DNA of 10,000 nucleotides from the NCBI GenBank assembly GCA_020216985.1, contig JAIWOH010000104.1:1-10000 (forward strand), in the 5' to 3' direction. Positions 5,703 to 10,000 of this stretch are shown here, piece after piece. Each line of letters begins with the position of its first letter. The first letter of the stretch is position 1. Under the pieces are notes generated by a model, which had not been told where the DNA came from, did no database searches, and was given only the letters and a program-made list of their open reading frames with translations. Source of the stretch: Nitrospira sp. (lineage in GTDB: Bacteria; Nitrospirota; Nitrospiria; Nitrospirales; Nitrospiraceae). Both the position numbers and the translations under genes were made by a program.

Positions 5703-7244
5703 TTACAGCGTACCGGAATCGGGCTCATCGCTGATCTTGGCTCGCCTTCTGGCGACACCCGTCTGCCTGGCGGCAATGGCCACGGCGCGTGCCACTCTTG
5801 GCACGACCGTTTTGTCAAAGAGGCTGGGAATAATGTACTCCTCGCCCAGCGCCCCCTCGGGAACGGCTCCGGCAATGGCATGGGCGGCCGCCAGCTTCAT
5901 GGTTTCATTGATTTCGTGAGCTTGGACGTCGAGGGCTCCCCGGAAGATACCGGGAAAGGCAAGCGCGTTATTGATTTGATTGGGGAAATCGGATCGGCCG
6001 GTGGCGAAAATGCGGCAATGCGACCGAGCGAGTTCGGGTGGAACTTCGGGATCGGGATTCGCCATGGCGAACACGATCCGATCCGGCGCCATAACATCAA
6101 GATCCTCGGCACTTAGAATATTTCCCACTGATACACCGATAAAGACATCGGCATCCTTCAACGCGTCGCGCAAAGACCCTTGAGGGCTGTTCGGAGTCAG
6201 ACAGGCGGCAAGGGCATCCCGGCACCCCTGCAACGTAGCGGCGTCACCTTTCAGAATAATTCCTTGTTTGTCGCACCCCACCAGATGCGAAACGCCTGCC
6301 GCCAGCAACATGCGGCAACAGGCCATGCCGGCCGCCCCCAAGCCGTTCACGACGATGCGCACATCCTCCAATCGTTTTCCTACCACCCGCAACGCGTTGG
6401 TCAACGCCGCCAGCACGACGACGGCCGTACCGTGTTGATCGTCGTGCATAACCGGGATCTCAAGCGATTGCTTAAGCCGCCGTTCTATCTCGAAACACCT
6501 GGGTGCGCTGATGTCTTCCAAGTTCACAGCGCCGAAACCGGGCGCGACACCTTCCACGATGCGGACGATCTCATCAGGATCCTGCGTGTTGAGACACAGA
6601 GGCCAGGCATCGATACCGGCCAATTCCTTGAACAACATCACCTTGCCTTCCATCACAGGGAGCGCCGCTTCCGGACCGAGATTACCCAGCCCCAACACCG
6701 CCGAGCCGTCCGTCACGACCGCCACGCTGTTGCCCTTGCTCGTGAAGACATAGGCCTTGGCCGGATCCTGCGCGACGGCGACGGCGACGCGGCTCACTCC
6801 CGGCGTGTAAACCATCGAGAGAGCATGCCTGGTTTTGACGGGCACCTTGCCCTCCACCCGAATTTTTCCGCCAAGATGGAGCAAGAAAATACGATCGGAC
6901 GCCGAGATCACCTCGACATCCGGCAACAGACGCAGCCGGTTCAACACCCGTTCACCGTGCGCCTCGTTTTGCACATCGAAGGTGACATCGCGAACCAGAC
7001 GGGTTTTCGTCGCCGACACCAGATCGACGGCCCCCAGATTCGCCTGCTCCTCGGCCAAGAGCATCGCCACTCGCGCAAAGACGCCTGGTTGGTTGGCCAA
7101 TTCCAGCCTGACAGTGAGGCGGTAGTTGGATGCGAGATCGTCGTCGATCACCGGAACCTTGCCTTCCTCTTTTCTCGTCAAGCCTACCATAAACCAAGGT
7201 TGATGAGGCGATTCTCTGACGGAGTCGCATCGCGGCTCGGTCAT
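5703..7244 (-). CDS. NAD(P)-dependent malic enzyme with N-terminal ACT domain
   Basis: This enzyme decarboxylates malate to pyruvate and CO2 with reduction of NAD(P), linking the TCA cycle to pyruvate. Read from 7244 it has 513 residues. An ACT domain (about 41-115, YRLTVRLELANQPGVFARV) precedes the malic domain and suggests control by a small ligand. Catalytic residues are Tyr146 (VYTPGV), Lys201 (EGKVMLFK), and the metal ligands Glu242/Asp243 (NLEDISAPR) and Asp268 (HDDQHGTA). The dinucleotide site is GLGAAG (301-306), and the C-terminal signature is FPNQINNALAFPGIFRGAL. There is no phosphotransacetylase extension. Cofactor preference cannot be read with confidence. The start is uncertain: ATG 7244 overlaps the stop of a tiny upstream frame, ATG 7190 has no ribosome binding site, and GTG 7151 has AAGG five bases upstream. 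The reaction direction in vivo is unknown. Confidence 0.92.
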   Translation of the reverse strand: MTEPRCDSVRESPHQPWFMVGLTRKEEGKVPVIDDDLASNYRLTVRLELANQPGVFARVAMLLAEEQANLGAVDLVSATKTRLVRDVTFDVQNEAHGERVLNRLRLLPDVEVISASDRIFLLHLGGKIRVEGKVPVKTRHALSMVYTPGVSRVAVAVAQDPAKAYVFTSKGNSVAVVTDGSAVLGLGNLGPEAALPVMEGKVMLFKELAGIDAWPLCLNTQDPDEIVRIVEGVAPGFGAVNLEDISAPRCFEIERRLKQSLEIPVMHDDQHGTAVVVLAALTNALRVVGKRLEDVRIVVNGLGAAGMACCRMLLAAGVSHLVGCDKQGIILKGDAATLQGCRDALAACLTPNSPQGSLRDALKDADVFIGVSVGNILSAEDLDVMAPDRIVFAMANPDPEVPPELARSHCRIFATGRSDFPNQINNALAFPGIFRGALDVQAHEINETMKLAAAHAIAGAVPEGALGEEYIIPSLFDKTVVPRVARAVAIAARQTGVARRRAKISDEPDSGTL

Positions 7245-7270
7245 CTGTCAACGGGCATCGATCGTGGCAT

Positions 7271-7285
7271 CCTCCTGTGACAGGA
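7271..7285 (-). promoter_or_regulatory. Inverted repeat covering an unexplained Shine-Dalgarno ahead of the malic enzyme
   Basis: A perfect inverted repeat, TCCTGT-G-ACAGGA on the plus strand (7273-7285), overlaps AGGAGG on the minus strand (7271-7276). In minus-strand RNA, UCCU would pair with AGGA around a 5-base loop and mask this ribosome binding site. The AGGAGG does not serve any long frame. The nearest suitable ATG, 12 bases on, opens a five-codon frame MPVDR whose TGA overlaps the malic enzyme ATG at 7244 (ATGA). It could be a translational leader or a DNA operator between divergent genes. Confidence 0.3.
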
Positions 7286-7308
7286 TACAAAAGGCCCGTT
7301 TCTCCTCA

Positions 7309-7338
7309 TTGACGCTGTTCCCGTCACGGTGCTAGGGT
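7309..7338 (+). promoter_or_regulatory. Putative promoter of the DUF255-aldo/keto reductase gene
   Basis: TTGACG (7309-7314, -35) and TAGGGT (7333-7338, -10) are spaced by 18 bases. The -10 ends six bases before the ATG at 7345, so a start site at the usual seven-base distance would fall on the A of the ATG and give a leaderless transcript. The -10 keeps only the most conserved TAnnnT positions. The TAGGGTG stretch could alternatively act as a weak ribosome binding site (GGTG), with the true promoter further upstream. Confidence 0.4.
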
Positions 7339-7344
7339 GCCGCC

Positions 7345-10000
7345 ATGTCATCGAGCTCGAAACGGCCTAATCGCCTCATTCACGAAACCAGCCCGTACCT
7401 CCTTCAACACGCCTATAACCCCGTGGATTGGTACCCTTGGAGCCCGGAAGCGCTCAAAGCCGCCAAGGACACGAACCGGCCCATCCTCCTTTCGATCGGC
7501 TATTCCTCCTGCCACTGGTGTCACGTTATGGAACGGGAGTCGTTCGAAAACGAAGCCATCGCCGAGGTGATGAACCGAGAATTCATCTGCGTCAAGGTCG
7601 ATCGCGAAGAGCGACCCGATTTGGACGAGATCTACATGCAGGCCACCGTCGCCATGAACCACGGCAACGGCGGATGGCCGATGACCGTCTTTTTGACCCC
7701 CGATCAAGAACCGTTTTTTGCCGGCACTTACTTTCCGCCGGAAGATCGATGGGGAAGGCCGGGTTTCGGTACCGTGCTCAAGCATATCGCCGAGGCCTGG
7801 AAAACTAATTCGGCGGACATCCACGCGCAAGCCCGAATGTTGACAGAACGGTTGAAACAAGCCGGTCGGCTTCCCTCTCCGATTTCCGTCGGTGAAACGG
7901 CCCTGGAGGAAGCCGTCGCGCAGTTTAAAGAAGAGTTCGATAAGACCTACGGCGGCTTCAGTTCTGCGCCCAAATTTCCGCCCGCTACCGGGCTGTCCCT
8001 CCTTCTGCGCTGCCACCGCCGATCGGGAGACGCGCAGACTCTGGCCATGGTCACCAAAACGCTCGATAGGATGGCGGCCGGAGGGATCTACGACCACATC
8101 GGTGGAGGGTTCGCCCGTTATTCGACCGACAACCGTTGGCTCGTGCCGCACTTCGAGAAGATGCTGTACGATAATGCGCTGCTCGCTCGGGTCTACGTCG
8201 AAGCCTACCAGGTGACCCGCACCCCCCTCTACCGCCAAGTGGCCGTGGAAGTTCTTGACTATATTCTCAGAGAGATGACCGATTCCGAAGGAGGCTTTTA
8301 CTCCGCGACCGACGCCGACTCGGAAGGAGTCGAAGGGAAATTCTTCGTCTGGACGCCGACTGAAGTCTCCGCGGCGGTCGCGGACCGGGAGGACGCCGCA
8401 CGATTCTGCGCCCTCTACGACATCACCGACGAGGGCAACTGGGAACACAAGAGCATCCCCAACCGCCTTCGCCCCATCGAAGACGTGGCCAAGCAACTGA
8501 ACGTAACCCCGGATGAATTACTGGAGACGGCGGCTCGCGTGAAGCCGGTCCTTTACCAAGCCCGTCAACGACGCATCCCGCCGGCGCTGGACGACAAGGT
8601 CATCACCGCATGGAACGGAATGATGATCTCGGCCTTCGCCGAGGCGGCCAGGGTGTTCGGAGATCGCCGGTACCGGGAAGCGGCCGAGCGAGCGGCGGAT
8701 TTTCTTCTTCGAACTCACACCAAACCGGACGGTCGGCTCCTGCGAACGTCCCGGGCCGGGCGTGCACATTTGAACGCTTATCTGGAGGACTATGCCTACC
8801 TGGCGGAAGGATTGCTCGACCTTTACGAAGCGGGGGCCGATGAACGGTATCTCCGAGCGGCGGCACGGTTGGCCGATTTTATTTTGGAGGATTTCCATGA
8901 CGAAACGCAGGGCGGATTCTTTACCACGGCGAGGGAGCATGAATCTCTGATCCTTCGGACCCGAGAAGGACATGACGGCGCAACTCCCAGCGCCAACGCC
9001 GTCGCCGCCTCGGCCCTGGCCCGCCTGTCGTTTCACTTCGATCGGCAGGACTGGCGCGAAGCGGCCGTCGGAGCCATCCGCGCGTACGGACGACAAATCT
9101 CCCGCTATCCCAAGGCCTTCGCCAAAACCCTGTCGGTCGTCGATTTTTTGATCGAAGGACCGGTGGAACTGGCGTTCGTCGGCGAAGAACACGAGGAAGG
9201 GTTGCGCGCCCTGCGTCAGGCCGTGGCGGAAATTTATCTCCCCAATCGCATCATTGCCACGCTCGCTCCCGGCCCAACCTCTTCATTACCGCTGCTTCAG
9301 GGCAAGCGGCCCGTTGACGGCAAACCGGCCCTCTATGTCTGCCGCCATTTCAGTTGTCTTGCACCGATCACGGACCCACGCGATGTTCGCAATACATTGG
9401 AGTCGTCCAGGGGCGCGACCGAACGACACAGCCGCGAACCCAAAATCCTGAAGGCCGCCGCTCTGGCCGGTTGCGCCACCGTCGAAGGGACCGCGTCATA
9501 CGCGGCTCGCGTCATCGGGCGAACCGGCGACTCATCATTGGCCAATGGGTTCACCGCCTTCGGTGCCACGGGACTCACGGTGACGCGCCTGGGATTCGGC
9601 ACTTACCGGGTTCACACCCAGGAACCCGACCATCGAGAAGCCCTCAAAAAGGCCTTGCGGACCTCGTGCAATCTCATCGACACCTCGACCAATTATACGG
9701 ACGGTGACAGTGAACGGCTGGTGGGGGCCATCCTGGCGGAGATGATTGCATCGAGAGACTTGCGACGGGAAGAAGTGATCGTCGTCTCCAAAATCGGTTA
9801 CGTCCAAGGACACACGTTGAAATACGCCGAGATCCGAGAGCGGTCAGGCCGTCCTTACCCGGACACAGTGAAATATGGCGAGGGTATTTGGCACTCGATC
9901 CATCCGGAATTTCTGGCCGATCAATTGACTCTGTCATTGGATCGTCTGGGCTTGTCCACCTTGGACGTGTGTCTGTTGCACAACCCGGAATATTTTTTGT
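7345..10000 (+). CDS. YyaL/SPATA20-type thioredoxin-domain protein fused to aldo/keto reductase (3' end outside window)
   Basis: One uninterrupted frame of 885 complete codons runs off the right edge. Residues 1-165 are a DUF255/DsbH-like thioredoxin domain with the CHWC motif (Cys56, Cys59) in the family signature [17 protein letters not shown]. Residues 190-690 are the six-hairpin, glycosidase-like part of YyaL/SPATA20: [17 protein letters not shown] (268-278), [14 protein letters not shown] (323-336) and [12 protein letters not shown] (416-427), closing with [17 protein letters not shown]. After a linker of about 45 residues an aldo/keto reductase begins ([18 protein letters not shown]). 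It carries the full catalytic tetrad Asp779, Tyr784, Lys816 and His879 ([20 protein letters not shown]). An in-frame TAG at 7333 forces the start to ATG 7345. YyaL-family function is poorly known. The aldo/keto half should be an NADPH-dependent carbonyl reductase, substrate unknown. Confidence 0.93.
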   Translation, partial: MSSSSKRPNRLIHETSPYLLQHAYNPVDWYPWSPEALKAAKDTNRPILLSIGYSSCHWCHVMERESFENEAIAEVMNREFICVKVDREERPDLDEIYMQATVAMNHGNGGWPMTVFLTPDQEPFFAGTYFPPEDRWGRPGFGTVLKHIAEAWKTNSADIHAQARMLTERLKQAGRLPSPISVGETALEEAVAQFKEEFDKTYGGFSSAPKFPPATGLSLLLRCHRRSGDAQTLAMVTKTLDRMAAGGIYDHIGGGFARYSTDNRWLVPHFEKMLYDNALLARVYVEAYQVTRTPLYRQVAVEVLDYILREMTDSEGGFYSATDADSEGVEGKFFVWTPTEVSAAVADREDAARFCALYDITDEGNWEHKSIPNRLRPIEDVAKQLNVTPDELLETAARVKPVLYQARQRRIPPALDDKVITAWNGMMISAFAEAARVFGDRRYREAAERAADFLLRTHTKPDGRLLRTSRAGRAHLNAYLEDYAYLAEGLLDLYEAGADERYLRAAARLADFILEDFHDETQGGFFTTAREHESLILRTREGHDGATPSANAVAASALARLSFHFDRQDWREAAVGAIRAYGRQISRYPKAFAKTLSVVDFLIEGPVELAFVGEEHEEGLRALRQAVAEIYLPNRIIATLAPGPTSSLPLLQGKRPVDGKPALYVCRHFSCLAPITDPRDVRNTLESSRGATERHSREPKILKAAALAGCATVEGTASYAARVIGRTGDSSLANGFTAFGATGLTVTRLGFGTYRVHTQEPDHREALKKALRTSCNLIDTSTNYTDGDSERLVGAILAEMIASRDLRREEVIVVSKIGYVQGHTLKYAEIRERSGRPYPDTVKYGEGIWHSIHPEFLADQLTLSLDRLGLSTLDVCLLHNPEYFL

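Noticed and set aside
6180..7280. Plus-strand open frame (366 codons) antisense to the malic enzyme
   Set aside because: The malic enzyme signatures on the minus strand are unambiguous, and this frame has no family features.
7348..8496. Minus-strand open frame (382 codons) opposite the DUF255 gene
   Set aside because: The plus strand carries a continuous homologous protein. The minus frame reads as a codon-bias shadow.

Overview
The window is a stretch of ordinary bacterial chromosome: moderately GC-rich, densely packed, with no rRNA, tRNA, insertion sequence, phage or CRISPR signal. The gene content fits a free-living Gram-negative-type bacterium, and the style of the proteins reminds me of the phylum Nitrospirota (Nitrospira-like). 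That placement is an impression, not something the sequence proves.

Layout from left to right. At 190-327 (+) is a tiny single-span membrane protein. A strong hairpin at 361-394 lies between it and a convergent Hsp20 gene (432-881, -). Upstream of hsp20, on the same strand, is a citrate synthase (1007-2140, -). Divergent from citrate synthase is a putative exported protein of unknown function (2236-2694, +). It ends on a TTAA shared with the stop codon of a convergent zinc-ribbon protein (2691-3059, -). An ArsC-family reductase (3162-3512, +) faces a minus-strand block: an ACT-domain malic enzyme (5703-7244), a J-domain protein (4954-5589) and ribonuclease D (3724-4941). The last two are only 12 bases apart and probably share a promoter at about 5615-5623. 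From 7345 to the right edge (+) runs one uninterrupted open frame. It encodes a YyaL/SPATA20-type protein (thioredoxin-like DUF255 plus a six-hairpin domain) joined in frame to an aldo/keto reductase. The window cuts it off inside the reductase domain.

How the genes fit together. Two enzymes belong to central carbon metabolism: citrate synthase and malic enzyme, the latter with a possible allosteric ACT domain. Hsp20 and the J-domain protein belong to protein quality control, and RNase D to tRNA/RNA 3'-end trimming. ArsC and the thioredoxin-like/aldo-keto fusion are redox proteins. I see no single pathway joining them all.

The observation most worth following up is the DUF255-aldo/keto reductase fusion, whose start codon also looks leaderless. 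Secondary points are a possible SD-masking hairpin and mini-ORF ahead of the malic enzyme, an ArsC that has both the classical arginine triad and a CXXC motif, and the dnaJ-like/rnd pairing. I found no evidence of a wholly new multigene system. The stretches without genes are all under 300 bases. The one at 1-189 shows only two short inverted repeats and no convincing gene; the one at 3513-3723 is described among the features.
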